Shown: positions 25,594 through 34,915 of the stretch, piece by piece
How positions within the stretch are numbered: the first letter of the stretch is position 1
Layout: each line of letters begins with the position of its first letter
Origin: Acidobacteriaceae bacterium
Lineage (GTDB): Bacteria; Acidobacteriota; Terriglobia; Terriglobales; Acidobacteriaceae
DNA: 36,992 nucleotides
NCBI GenBank assembly: GCA_003142935.1
Contig: PLOG01000139.1
Span: forward strand, 1-36,992
Direction: 5' to 3'
The notes under the pieces: model-generated
The model's input: only the letters and a program-made list of their open reading frames with translations
Told to the model about the DNA's origin: nothing
Database searches by the model: none
Program-made: the position numbers and the translations under genes

Positions 25594-28290
25594 CTAAGGT
25601 GCAAGTGGAACGCCGCTTGTATTGAAGCCCGCAGCAAACGCTGGCGAATTCTGCTGCAGTGTGTAATCGCCGCCGGCGGCATTGGTGAACAACGGATCGG
25701 TTAGCAGTGTGTTTTGATCCAAAACGACGCTACCGAAGATCGGGTCCGACGCTATGGAGAAATTCTGAAACAGAACGTTGTAGTTAATGGTTCCTGGATT
25801 GGGGTCCATGTAGCCCGGACAGGAATATGAGGTCCAGTCCCAGAGATCGCTATTTTTTCCGCCGTTTCGGTAGACGATATTGTGGGTAATTGTGAAGTTC
25901 GTCGGCATCAGATCGTCGCAGCCTCCCACAAACCCATAAGCGCCGATCGAGCCGGGGTTCGCTTCGGGGGCCGGAATCGACACGGCGGTGTTGTTCACAA
26001 AAAGGGATGCATAGTTCAAGGCGGTTGTGGACGCGCCACTGGTTACGCCGTTGACCAGCGCAATCCCGATCCGATGAATTTGATGAGGTGTTAACGCAGC
26101 TTGAAAGACATAGTTGGTAAGCGCGCTGGACGCCGTGCCGCTGCCAATCACGACGCCATCGGCCTGCACATTGAATTGAGCGCTCGCCCCCCCCATCGCT
26201 GTGCTGGAAAGGTGAACGACGATCGTGCTCGTGGCCACGCTGTTGGGAAAGTACGATGGCAGGAGGTCGATGCGCGTAGTCCCGTTATACGGCATATATC
26301 CTGAAGATGCCGTAATGCCGTTCGACCCCTGATCATAGAGCGCCGGCGGCTGTAAAATCACCACATTGTTGCTCGCCGCGTTGCTTTTGCAACCACCACA
26401 GAGGTAAACTCCCTGGCTGCTGCCCGCCTCGATCACGTTTTTGGTAATCGTCACTCCGCTCACGTGGTCGTCCATCATAATGCCCCGGGCCAATCCCGCT
26501 TGTACGTAGTTTCCCGAGCCGTCGCGGTCCAGGCCGCCGACATTCTCGATACGATTCCCGGTAATCGTGGTGTTCTCCACCACGTGACCCGGGATGTTCC
26601 CTGCATAGGAATAGATCGTGCCGGTATCGTTGGTTTGCTGATTGGTGTTTTGGATAGCGTTATTGGAGACTACGTTTCCGGTGAGAGAAACGCCATCCGA
26701 CGGGTACAGATCGATACCCCACCGTCCGGAACCGTTGATGGTATTGCTGTCGATGGTGTTCGAAGCGCTGTTCTCGATGTGAATTCCGGTTGACCCCGCG
26801 TTAATACTTCCCAGACCGGTCAGGATGTTTTTTGTAATGCTGTTGTTATTGCTGTTGGCCACAAGAAAGATTCCCGATCCACCGAGTTGATTGAAAGTGT
26901 TCCCGGTGATCGTGTTGTTGGACGAGCCACTCAACGAAATCCCATTTCCCACATTAAGAAAGGTGTTTCCGCTGATCGTGCTCTTGCTCAGGCCCACACC
27001 CTTGATCGCCGCCAACTGATCGGTGAAGGCGCCTGAATAAGGATTCTTGTCGGAAGTGGTGGCGGAAAGAGTCAGGCCGCTGATCGTAATGCCGGAAACA
27101 TTTGTGAACGAGATCAACGTGCTGAGTTGCGAGGCAACCACGGTGCCTGTGGCCGGAGCCCCGGAGCTCGCTGGCAGAAGATAGACCTTGGAAGTGGAGG
27201 GATCGTAGGCGAACTGCCCTGCAACACTGAGATCCGCCGGATCGTTCAGCACTCGCCAACTCGAGGTATGCCCCGGCTGGTTGCAGTTCGCTCCATCGCT
27301 GATGGGGTTCGCCAGCGTAATGGTGTTATTGGCCGCATCTGCGCTCACAATGGTCGTAAAGTTGTCACTGTAGCGATGATCGCTGATCACCTGTACAACC
27401 GCTCCAGGCTTCACGGAGGCGCTCAGGTCGGCAGGCAACACACTGATCGTGGCGCCGGTGGTGCATGACTGACTTGGGTTTACAATCCTCCAGCCTGATG
27501 TGTACGGCTGGAGGGGATTGTACCCAATGTCGGCCGCAGTCTGACGGACATCCGATATCGCGAGGTCCAGTCCCACCGGATGGGCAGCGGTTGCCGAATA
27601 GATCCCGTCCCCCTGGCTGGTCCATCCGGTGAGAACTTCTCCGCCGCTCAACACGGCATTCGCTCCGCTGGCGGCTTGCCAGGTTTCACCGTTATCGGCT
27701 GAAGTAAGAGCAAGAGGGGCGGTGAGGTAGTAAGTGCCCGCATCGATTATCGTGGTCTTGGTGGAGGACTGCTGCATCGCCTGCTGCGCACGCGCCGGCG
27801 TAGCAAAGGGGTTCGCTTCGGAGCCGTCCCCTGTAGTATCGTTTCCGTTGGGATCGACGTAGAAAGTGGTCGGCACAGACGACGCCGTTACAGTGAGCAT
27901 CACGGTATTGCTGGCAGTGTTCCCCGCGGAGTTGGACACGACCACGCCGAACATCGCTCCGTTATCGCCCGCCACCGTCGCAGGCGTAATGTAACTGGAA
28001 GCCGTCGCCCCAGTGATGGCTGCCGAATTCTTTTTCCACTGGTAGCTCAGCGTTCCTGTGCCTGTTGCTGTCACCGAAAAAGTCGCAGTTTGCCCAAGCG
28101 TCACAGTTGCGCCGATGGGCTGAGACGTAATCGTTGGCGGTATACCGCCGCCTACCGGCGGTGCGCCGCTTCCTGCCTGCCCGCAGCCAATCAACAGCGC
28201 AACGAACAGACTAAAGCTTCCCAGGCATTGCATTGAGCGAACCTTGGCGGACACTCTTGTTAAGCGCGCAACACTCATCGAAAGTTTCAT
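25594..28290 (-). CDS. Lipoprotein with Ig-like domain and right-handed parallel beta-helix
   Basis: 898 residues if started at ATG 28290; a TTG at 28314 and other Mets are possible. The signal ends in the lipobox LLIGC (Cys36), so it is probably lipid-anchored. An Ig-like domain (about 50-140) precedes TFYVDPNGNDTTGDGSEANPF, the start of a pectate-lyase-like beta-helix. Many NTITGNTFNQLGGSGIFL-type coils follow, typical of PbH1 repeats of carbohydrate lyases, hydrolases and epimerases. No catalytic triad can be assigned. The locus setting suggests a surface polysaccharide-degrading or -binding protein. It is the first enzyme-type gene after the TonB receptor. Confidence 0.82.
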   Translation of the reverse strand: MKLSMSVARLTRVSAKVRSMQCLGSFSLFVALLIGCGQAGSGAPPVGGGIPPTITSQPIGATVTLGQTATFSVTATGTGTLSYQWKKNSAAITGATASSYITPATVAGDNGAMFGVVVSNSAGNTASNTVMLTVTASSVPTTFYVDPNGNDTTGDGSEANPFATPARAQQAMQQSSTKTTIIDAGTYYLTAPLALTSADNGETWQAASGANAVLSGGEVLTGWTSQGDGIYSATAAHPVGLDLAISDVRQTAADIGYNPLQPYTSGWRIVNPSQSCTTGATISVLPADLSASVKPGAVVQVISDHRYSDNFTTIVSADAANNTITLANPISDGANCNQPGHTSSWRVLNDPADLSVAGQFAYDPSTSKVYLLPASSGAPATGTVVASQLSTLISFTNVSGITISGLTLSATTSDKNPYSGAFTDQLAAIKGVGLSKSTISGNTFLNVGNGISLSGSSNNTITGNTFNQLGGSGIFLVANSNNNSITKNILTGLGSINAGSTGIHIENSASNTIDSNTINGSGRWGIDLYPSDGVSLTGNVVSNNAIQNTNQQTNDTGTIYSYAGNIPGHVVENTTITGNRIENVGGLDRDGSGNYVQAGLARGIMMDDHVSGVTITKNVIEAGSSQGVYLCGGCKSNAASNNVVILQPPALYDQGSNGITASSGYMPYNGTTRIDLLPSYFPNSVATSTIVVHLSSTAMGGASAQFNVQADGVVIGSGTASSALTNYVFQAALTPHQIHRIGIALVNGVTSGASTTALNYASLFVNNTAVSIPAPEANPGSIGAYGFVGGCDDLMPTNFTITHNIVYRNGGKNSDLWDWTSYSCPGYMDPNPGTINYNVLFQNFSIASDPIFGSVVLDQNTLLTDPLFTNAAGGDYTLQQNSPAFAAGFNTSGVPLAP

Positions 28291-28389
28291 CGGATACTGT
28301 TCAATCTTCCACAATTTGAATTACACCTGAGCGTGGATCGGAGGTATCTCCGCCGGCCACGTGCTGTACTCAAGGGCGGTCAAAAGGGC

Positions 28390-28414
28390 ACGTGCAGGCG
28401 AGAGGCCTGCACGT
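28390..28414 (-). terminator. Candidate terminator of the TonB receptor gene
   Basis: A perfect 10-bp stem ACGTGCAGGC (28390-28399) with GCCTGCACGT (28405-28414) around a five-base loop lies 26 bases past the receptor stop, and on the minus strand it is followed by GCCCTTTTG. The stem and short T run suggest partial termination, so that the receptor is made in larger amounts than the enzymes downstream. Confidence 0.65.
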
Positions 28415-28439
28415 ACCATGGTTAGGGGTAATGCGCGAA

Positions 28440-31400
28440 CTAAAACTCAAACCGCGCGCCTACCTGGCCTCTGCGATTCCCAGAGACACCCGTAACATTG
28501 CCGAACTGCGGGCTCGTATAACTTTCGTTGATTCCTGAGTACTGGTGACGGTTGAGAAGATCGAAGAACTCAGCGCGAATGCTTGCCTTGAAACGGCTGT
28601 CCGAGCCGAAGGCGAAGTGCTTCACCGCGGAAAGATCCTCGTTATAGTTCGCAAATCCACGCCAGGTGTTGGAGTAGGGGAGCTGATTCCCAAGTTGCCC
28701 ATACAGCGGATTGCTGGTGTTCAGTGTCTGGTCCGAGAACGCGGCCGGGCTGAAGTACTGGTTGCTGACATCGCTCAGGTTGGCGAGGTCCAGATGCTTG
28801 AAGTGATTGGCAAGCGACACCCCGGTAGTGTTTCCGAAAGTCTGAGCCCAACCGGGATACGCGTTTGCGGCTTGAACAGCGGGCATTGGCATGCCGCTGT
28901 GGTAATTGACATCGCCACTCAGCGTCCAGCCGCCTACCAGGTAATCCAGGTTTCTGCTTTCCTGCAACCAACGTCCATTCCTGCCGAACGGTAAATTGTA
29001 GGAGACATAGCCTTTCACCTGATTCCGCACATCTCCTGGCGAAACCAGATTCTTGAACTGGCCGTAGCTGTACGGATCTTGGAACTCGGAGCCGCCACCC
29101 CCAACGACGTACTGGCCCCACTCGTCAACCTGATTCACGCCAAGGACATTTCCCTCTGCCTTGGATAGGGTGTAGCTCAGATCCATGGACAAGCCGTTTC
29201 CGGCCCTCTTCTTGACTTCGACAATGGCGGCGTTGTAGGAAGAGCTGCCAACAGGGTTGCCTGTTACCTGCAACGCACTACCCCAGCAAGCGTGCGTCTG
29301 TGGATCGAGATCGATCGCGGACACAGCGGAATATCCTCCACACCCGCCTTTCATCGCTGGCAGGAACGGATACCACGGTACCCCCGCGGCTGCGGCGGAC
29401 GCCTGACTGTTAATGTTGTCCCCTGCATGGCCGCTCATCAGCAGTGGATAGTACTGGCTAAAGGTGGGAAAGTTCTGTGGAAACAAATTTCCGTCGTGCA
29501 GATCGTAGCCCGTGTTCCCCATGTAACGTGCGTCCACTACTGTATTCGCATTGATTCCATATTCCACACCCACGTTCCAGTTCTGCGTGCGGCCAAGCTT
29601 GAGCGTGTCTGGAGTGGAATAAACCTGTCCCCAACCGAAATCGGGGGCATTCGCGTTTTTAGCTGCCGGGATCGCTACGCCGGGATAAATGTTCGCGTCC
29701 CACTGGAACGAAGGATCGACATTGGAAGCGCCGGGCGCCGATTGGTTGGAGCCAAAGCAGTTGAAGCAACCCTCACTCTCATAAGGGACTCCGCCCCACA
29801 TGTTCTGGCCGATCGGAACGTAAAACAAGCCCCATGCTCCGCGCAGCACCAGCTTATGAGAAAGCTGATAGGCGGCGCCCACGTGCGGGCTGTAGAGGCG
29901 GTAATCTTCCAGCGTCTCGAAGCTGCCACCAGGGCCGGCCAAATAGGAAATGTTGCCTAAGAGACCTGGATTGCCGCCCGCAGCTACCCAATTCGGATTC
30001 TGCGCGTTGAAGTCCCAATTCGACTGATTGCCGTTCTTTTCATGAAGTCTGCCGTTCAAGTCCCAGCGCAGGCTGACATTCAGCGTCAACTTGTTGGTGA
30101 CCATGAACTGATCGGAAACGAACATGTCGACGCCCGTACGAGTGGTGTTCGATCCTGTTGTGACACCCTGACTGGCCGAAGCGGCATTCCCGGCCATCAT
30201 GTTCGCAAAGCCGTATCCAAGGCTATTCGAGACGGTCGTGTTATTTGCCACATTCTGAGGCAGACCGGTTAGGTCGTTGAAGTTGTAAGAGAGAATTCCG
30301 CCCGGATTTTTATTGAGCTGATCATAGGCGGTATACTCGCCGCCGAACTTCACGACGTGCTTGCCACGCACCCATGACATACTGTCCTTGAAACGCCACT
30401 GCTGCCAACGTATGTCGTCGTTGAAGTCCTGGCCGACGGTGCTTTGACCGACTCCCAGGGATGAGGCATAGCTGAGGTTGGGGTAGGTGGAACCTGTGGC
30501 GCTGGAGAAGCTGCCACCGGCAGGCGCGGGTGTAACGTCGGCTTTGTTGTTCCAGTTAAAGGCAACAATGAAGGTGTTAAGCACTGTCTGGGTCAACGTG
30601 TAATTGTCCGTGAGGTGAACGGTCGCGAACTTCTGCGGCGCTCCCTGCGCGTCGGCAAATGGGCCGCCCGTCGATGATCCGCGCTGCCAAAGATTGCCGC
30701 TGTTGTGGTTTCCGAGGCCGACGCTTTCGCTCTCGGCCCAGTTGATCGAGCCGCTTACGTGGTGCTTCTCTGAGAAGTTGTGGTCAAGCTTGGCGTCGAG
30801 GTTTTGCACCTCGTTGGTGCTGCCGGAGAATCCCCAGTAGTTGTTGATCAGGTTTGAATTCGTGGGAGCGTAATCCTGCTTGTAAATGTTAATGACGCCC
30901 TGCGCCAGGGGGCTTATGCTGCCGGAGGGAATCGTGTTGCCGGGAAACACCGTGCCGGGCATTGCGGGGTTGAAGATAGCTCCGTAGTAGATGGGATTGC
31001 CGACGGCGTCAAGATAGCCGGTGGGGCACGGTTTGCCGGCAGATGTGTACGAAGCGCACGAGCCGGTGCCGCCTGTAGCCTCGTTCGCCGTAAGCCCGGC
31101 GACACCGGCATAGGTGAGTAGCTGGCTGAAATCCCCCCCCAGCATGCTGGTCGTCGGAACCGTGGTCTCATTGGCTCCCCACGCCATGGTGTTCTGGTTG
31201 TAGCGCTCATAGGCGCCGAAGATGAAGGTATGCCGCTTCCAGATGGGTCCGCCTCCACTGAAGCCCCAGTCCTTCAAACGATCTGTCGGCCTGCGATACA
31301 GTTGTTGGTAGCCTTCCGCAGACGGCGCTGTCGAAGTAGCCGGCACGGCGGCTGGGCATTGCGCACTGGAACCCGCGCCCGCTGCATGGCAGTAAGCCAT

Positions 31401-32279
31401 CCAGTAATTGTTAGACCAGCTGTTGGCATCGAATGCCTCATTCGTCAAGAAGCCGAAGGCGCTGCCGTGCAGCTTGTCGGTGCCGGACTTGAGTTCGTAC
31501 TGCAGCGTGCCGCCGCCTGTCTGCGATGACTCGGCATCAATTCCGCTGGTCTGCACCTGCACCTCGCGGACGGCCTCCACGCCAGGGGATGCACTGCCCC
31601 AGCCAGAACTGGCGGCCCCGCCGCCTTGATAACCCGCATCCGAATCGACGCCGTCGACCATGACGTTGTTGGATTGCGACAATGAGCCGCCGATGCTGAT
31701 ACCCGACGATGCGTCCCCGTTGACGCCCGTACCGACATTAACCGAGGGGACAACCATGACTGCAAAAGCCTGCGCATTGCGGCCACCGGCGATCGATAGC
31801 GGCAACTCTTGAATGGCCGAACCTGCCACGCTTGTGGCTTCGGTGCTTGTGTAGCTATCCAGCGCGGCGGCATCGCTGGTGACGGTCACCGTCGCTGAGG
31901 TGCCGCCGACCTGGAGATTGACATCGACCTTGGCTTCTTGTGAAGCCGAAACGGTGACGCCGTTCCGGTCGTACTGCTTGAAGCCTTCCATCTTGAACAC
32001 GAGCGAATATTTGCCAACCGGGAGATTCACGATCTGGTAGACACCGCGGTCATTTGTCGTGCTGCCGGAGTAGCCAACCCCCGTGGCCGTGTCGGTGACC
32101 GAGACCCGGACGCCAGGAACTACCGCTCCCGTTGCATCCGCGACCACGCCGCTGATGGATCCCCTGTCAGCCTGTCCCCAGCCATAGGGGCAGGAGAGGC
32201 CCGCGAAAAACACCAGGATCGCGATGAAGGCAATCGTAATGTGTCTTCTGAGTTGCGTCCCTTTTCTCTCTGCTGCCAT
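28440..32279 (-). CDS. TonB-dependent receptor, Oar-like, with N-terminal carboxypeptidase-regulatory domain
   Basis: 1279 residues from ATG 32279, with GGAGG 5 bases before it; an in-frame ATG at 32306 has an equally good site, GGAGG, so either could be used. The signal peptide is followed by a CarboxypepD_reg-like domain (DRGSISGVVADATGAVVPGV, YQIVNLPVGKYSLVFKMEGF), a plug (SQSNNVMVDGVDSDAGY) and a very long beta barrel that ends GQVGARFEF, the aromatic C-terminus of outer-membrane porins. Such receptors import oligosaccharides energised by TonB. There is no susD homologue in the window, typical for Acidobacteriota. Frequent Asn/Thr/Gly-rich loops suggest big extracellular loops. It heads the glycan locus. 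Confidence 0.93.
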   Translation of the reverse strand: MAAERKGTQLRRHITIAFIAILVFFAGLSCPYGWGQADRGSISGVVADATGAVVPGVRVSVTDTATGVGYSGSTTNDRGVYQIVNLPVGKYSLVFKMEGFKQYDRNGVTVSASQEAKVDVNLQVGGTSATVTVTSDAAALDSYTSTEATSVAGSAIQELPLSIAGGRNAQAFAVMVVPSVNVGTGVNGDASSGISIGGSLSQSNNVMVDGVDSDAGYQGGGAASSGWGSASPGVEAVREVQVQTSGIDAESSQTGGGTLQYELKSGTDKLHGSAFGFLTNEAFDANSWSNNYWMAYCHAAGAGSSAQCPAAVPATSTAPSAEGYQQLYRRPTDRLKDWGFSGGGPIWKRHTFIFGAYERYNQNTMAWGANETTVPTTSMLGGDFSQLLTYAGVAGLTANEATGGTGSCASYTSAGKPCPTGYLDAVGNPIYYGAIFNPAMPGTVFPGNTIPSGSISPLAQGVINIYKQDYAPTNSNLINNYWGFSGSTNEVQNLDAKLDHNFSEKHHVSGSINWAESESVGLGNHNSGNLWQRGSSTGGPFADAQGAPQKFATVHLTDNYTLTQTVLNTFIVAFNWNNKADVTPAPAGGSFSSATGSTYPNLSYASSLGVGQSTVGQDFNDDIRWQQWRFKDSMSWVRGKHVVKFGGEYTAYDQLNKNPGGILSYNFNDLTGLPQNVANNTTVSNSLGYGFANMMAGNAASASQGVTTGSNTTRTGVDMFVSDQFMVTNKLTLNVSLRWDLNGRLHEKNGNQSNWDFNAQNPNWVAAGGNPGLLGNISYLAGPGGSFETLEDYRLYSPHVGAAYQLSHKLVLRGAWGLFYVPIGQNMWGGVPYESEGCFNCFGSNQSAPGASNVDPSFQWDANIYPGVAIPAAKNANAPDFGWGQVYSTPDTLKLGRTQNWNVGVEYGINANTVVDARYMGNTGYDLHDGNLFPQNFPTFSQYYPLLMSGHAGDNINSQASAAAAGVPWYPFLPAMKGGCGGYSAVSAIDLDPQTHACWGSALQVTGNPVGSSSYNAAIVEVKKRAGNGLSMDLSYTLSKAEGNVLGVNQVDEWGQYVVGGGGSEFQDPYSYGQFKNLVSPGDVRNQVKGYVSYNLPFGRNGRWLQESRNLDYLVGGWTLSGDVNYHSGMPMPAVQAANAYPGWAQTFGNTTGVSLANHFKHLDLANLSDVSNQYFSPAAFSDQTLNTSNPLYGQLGNQLPYSNTWRGFANYNEDLSAVKHFAFGSDSRFKASIRAEFFDLLNRHQYSGINESYTSPQFGNVTGVSGNRRGQVGARFEF

Positions 32280-32329
32280 TTCAACCTCCATTACCGTTTC
32301 TGCCATTTCTTCCTCCACTAGCGTTTCTG
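32276..32329. repeat. 27-bp tandem duplication of the receptor RBS and start codon
   Basis: Two imperfect 27-base units (32276-32302 and 32303-32329), each containing GGAGG plus ATGGCAG on the minus strand, place two in-frame starts 27 bases apart (32279 and 32306). The decayed second copy of this region at 34568-34594 has only one unit, so the duplication arose after the larger duplication or was lost in the other copy. Confidence 0.7.
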
Positions 32330-32649
32330 TTGAAGTTCTTTTCCGCACACAGGATCGGTGCAATCCCATTTTTGTTTCTTCTTCGCCCGGGCTGGCTCTT
32401 GTCCTGCCTTTTCGCTTCAGAAGAAGCCTTTCTCCCGCGACATCGCATTGATACGCATCTGCTTCAGTGCATCGCAAGGTCCGATACGGTCTTTCACGGG
32501 ACGTTAAGGCTCTAAGGTGTTGATACGATTGATGGAATTACTGCTTTTCTTCACCGTATAGCACTGGTAAGTGCGACCCGATTCATTGACAATCGACAGA
32601 AACGCTAACTATAGTTCGACTGAACCCCAAAGGATGAGCGTTTCAGACA
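32330..32649. promoter_or_regulatory. Divergent promoter/leader region of receptor and regulator genes
   Basis: About 320 bases between the receptor start and the regulator start. It is partly open on the minus strand in frame with the receptor (to 32477), but the good RBS/start at 32279 and 32306 and poor protein character make that extension unlikely to be translated. The sequence is repeated, diverged, at 34595-34915, so it is probably conserved regulatory DNA. No confident -35/-10 pair is assigned. Confidence 0.5.
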
Positions 32650-33849
32650 GTGACCGCCTTCACCCATATACAACGGGAAATCGCACTGGAAGGGCTCGCA
32701 CACGTCCTGGAGAGCGAGTATTTTCGTGGCAGCCAGAGGTGTTGCCATTTTTTGGATTATTCCGTCCGTTACGTTCTGGACGGGAGGCCAATTGACGAAC
32801 TCAAAGAGCGCACTCTTGGCATAGAGGTCTTTCACAAGGCGGGAGATTACGATACGGCGCAGGACAACATTGTCCGCGTCACCGCCAATGAAGTGCGAAA
32901 GAGGCTTGCCCAGTACTATGGGGACGATCATCGCGATCGAAAGCTAGCCATTCAGCTTCCCTCGGGCTCATATGCGGCCAGTTTGCACTGGACTGTGGAG
33001 GATACACCTGAACAGGTTCCTGCCGCTTTAGCAAATGAGGCAAAAGCTCAAGTCCCTGAAAAGAATCAGACGGGTGGTATTCCCCTGTCACGGACAGTCT
33101 GGCAAATCGCTGCGCTGTGCGTTCTTGCGGTTGGCATTGCAGTGGCTGCGATTTTCTACTGGCAGATACGCTCGAGAGATATGCTCCGTGGTGTCTGGTC
33201 CCCTGTCCTGGAGAGTCCAAAGGTGGCGGTCATCTGCATTTCGCAGCCAGTCGCTTACCGCCCAATGTCAAACATGGATGTTCCAGTGGGATCGGAGGAC
33301 CGCATGATGCCGGTGCCGGATGCGTTCGTGGGTACGGGCGACGCATTCGCTCTGGCTGATGTCGCCGGTCTCCTGAGCAAGCTTGGTAAAGATTGGCAGT
33401 TACTCCCCGGGAACTCGACGCCTTCCAATACGCTGTTAGCAGGCCCGATCATTCTCATTGGCGTTCACGCAAATAGATGGACCCCTACCATCACGAAGAA
33501 CTTGCGGTTCTTTTTCGGCGTCGAGAACGCAATTTATGATCGGTCGGATCCAAGAGTCAAGTGGTCGCTGGACCAACTCACTCCGGACTGGAAGACCAAC
33601 GAAGACTACGCCTTAGTATCGCGCTTCACCAACCCCGGTAGCGGCCAGCCTGTCATTGTAATTGCCGGCTTGACAAACTTCGGTACCCAGGCAGCTGGAG
33701 ATTTCCTTACAAATCAGAGTCTCCTATCGGAAGCGCTTCAGAAAGCTCCAAAAGACTGGAAGCATAAGAACTTTCAGTTCGTTCTTCATACTCAGATCAT
33801 CGGAAACTCTCCCGAGCGACCAACAGTGATTGCATCAAATTATTGGTAG
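32650..33849 (+). CDS. Putative membrane-anchored regulator of the TonB receptor locus
   Basis: 399 residues from GTG 32650 (conserved in the second copy). Residues 1-115 form a conserved helical/winged-helix-like domain (QREIALEGLAHVLESEYFRG, ELKERTLGIEVF, NIVRVTANEVRKRLAQYYGD, IQLPSGSYAASLHW), found in many Acidobacteriota genes beside Oar-like receptors. A single transmembrane helix follows (about 148-170), then a periplasmic domain of about 230 residues that I do not recognise. Layout is cytoplasmic DNA-binding-like domain plus membrane plus sensor, as in ToxR/CadC-type one-component regulators. It is divergent from the receptor, which fits regulation of that locus. The function is inference. 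Confidence 0.65.
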   Translation: MTAFTHIQREIALEGLAHVLESEYFRGSQRCCHFLDYSVRYVLDGRPIDELKERTLGIEVFHKAGDYDTAQDNIVRVTANEVRKRLAQYYGDDHRDRKLAIQLPSGSYAASLHWTVEDTPEQVPAALANEAKAQVPEKNQTGGIPLSRTVWQIAALCVLAVGIAVAAIFYWQIRSRDMLRGVWSPVLESPKVAVICISQPVAYRPMSNMDVPVGSEDRMMPVPDAFVGTGDAFALADVAGLLSKLGKDWQLLPGNSTPSNTLLAGPIILIGVHANRWTPTITKNLRFFFGVENAIYDRSDPRVKWSLDQLTPDWKTNEDYALVSRFTNPGSGQPVIVIAGLTNFGTQAAGDFLTNQSLLSEALQKAPKDWKHKNFQFVLHTQIIGNSPERPTVIASNYW

Positions 33850-34244
33850 CAGATTTTGCAGATTGGTCCATTTTCACGGGACCAATCTTGCCGTTCTAGA
33901 GCGGTTTCGCTTTTACTGCAGACCGGCTTTGAAAGGGCACGGCCGGGGCACCCTCTGGGTCGCCGTGCCGCAAAACGCCAAGCCCGAATTTCAGTTTTCA
34001 AACTGAACGGCCTCACCAGGCACCGTCGCATTTCCATCAAATTCCGAAGGGTTCGCAACCATGACAATAAGCGGCGCACAACATCGTGTCTTTGTGGTCG
34101 CCACATCAGAAGCCGGGGCTTCGATGTCGCCATGCTGTAGTCATTATGGAGTGACCGGTTCGATGCGCTGGTCCCGGGTTAGGCTGAGGTTGTTTGAGGA
34201 ACCTTGGTCCGAGCCACAAGGGGAGGGAACCAGTCAGGAGAGAG
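33850..34244. other. Intergenic region with no intact gene
   Basis: About 395 bases after the regulator. It holds the hairpin at 33936-33969 and possibly the non-coding left end of the decayed IS110 element. A short open frame around 34061 carries no recognised protein upstream of the transposase fragment. I see nothing else. Confidence 0.45.
33936..33969 (+). terminator. Hairpin after the regulator gene
   Basis: GGCACGGC (33936-33943) pairs perfectly with GCCGTGCC (33962-33969), 87 bases downstream of the regulator stop. Short internal pairs extend it. It is followed by GCAAAA, not a T run, so it may be a Rho-type or repeat-derived terminator. GGCACGGC..GCCGTGCC-type palindromes are, as far as I know, frequent in Acidobacteriota genomes. 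Confidence 0.5.
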
Positions 34245-34321
34245 AAGATACGATTTTGGGCTTGGATGTCCACGCCGAAACGATAGCCGTGGCTGTAGCG
34301 GAGCCAGATGGCGCAGATTGA
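34245..34321 (+). pseudogene. IS110-family transposase fragment
   Basis: The frame reads TILGLDVHAETIAVAVAEPDG and then stops. This is the N-terminal DEDD-RuvC-like strand of IS110/IS1111 transposases, with the first catalytic Asp in GLDVH. Everything downstream is missing; the next base run is homologous to the TonB receptor. It is therefore a truncated IS110 end at a recombination point. Confidence 0.7.
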
Positions 34322-34323
34322 CG

Positions 34324-34570
34324 ATTTCGCAGATTCCGAGGTCGTTGGTTGTGCTACCGCAGTAGCCGACCTTCGTAACCGAGTAGGCAATCGATGCTTG
34401 GACGCCACTGACGGCCGTGCCCGTTGGATCGACGACTGTACCGCTTATGGGTCACCTGTCAGCTTGTCACTGCCATTAGGTGAGGACATGCCGCCGAATA
34501 GTACCAGGATCGCGATGACAGCACTCGTAAGGTGTCCTCTGAGTTGCGTCCCTTTTCTCTCTGCTGCCAT
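34324..34570 (-). pseudogene. Decayed 5' fragment of a second Oar-like TonB receptor
   Basis: From ATG 34570 (preceded by AAAGGATGAA) the frame reads MAAERKGTQLRGHLTSAVIA, a signal peptide nearly like that of the receptor at 32279. A one-base insertion near 34477 and a TGA in place of the Gly codon follow; homology resumes as SGTVVDPTGTAVSGV and GSTTNDLGICEIVNL and ends at about 34324 against the IS110 fragment. It is non-functional. It shares about 80 percent of bases with 32030-32279 by eye. Confidence 0.8.
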
Positions 34571-34915
34571 TTCATCCTTTATTATCGTTTCTGTTGAGGT
34601 TCTTCTCTCGCGCACCGGACCGGTGCAATCCCATTTTGTGTCTCTTCATCGCCCGGACTGTTTCTTGTACGGTCTTTTCGCTTCAGAAGAATCCTTTCTC
34701 GCGCCGCATCGCATTGATACGCATTTGCTTCAGTACACTGCAAGGTCCGATACGGTCTTTCACAGAGCGTTAAGACTCTAAGGTATTGAAACGATTGAGG
34801 GAGTTGCAGCGTTTCTTCACCGTATGACACTGACCGGCCGGTGTCCAAGTCCGTTGACAATCAGCTGAGACACCAAATCTAGTGTGACGGGACCGCAAAG
34901 GATGAGCGTTTCAAC

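Noticed and set aside
32307-32477. 66-residue N-terminal extension of the TonB receptor
   Set aside because: The good ribosome binding sites are at the later starts, the extension is charged rather than a signal peptide, and its dead copy reads differently.
17312-33849. A SusD-like partner for the receptor
   Set aside because: None of the genes in the locus has a SusD-type helical lipoprotein pattern.
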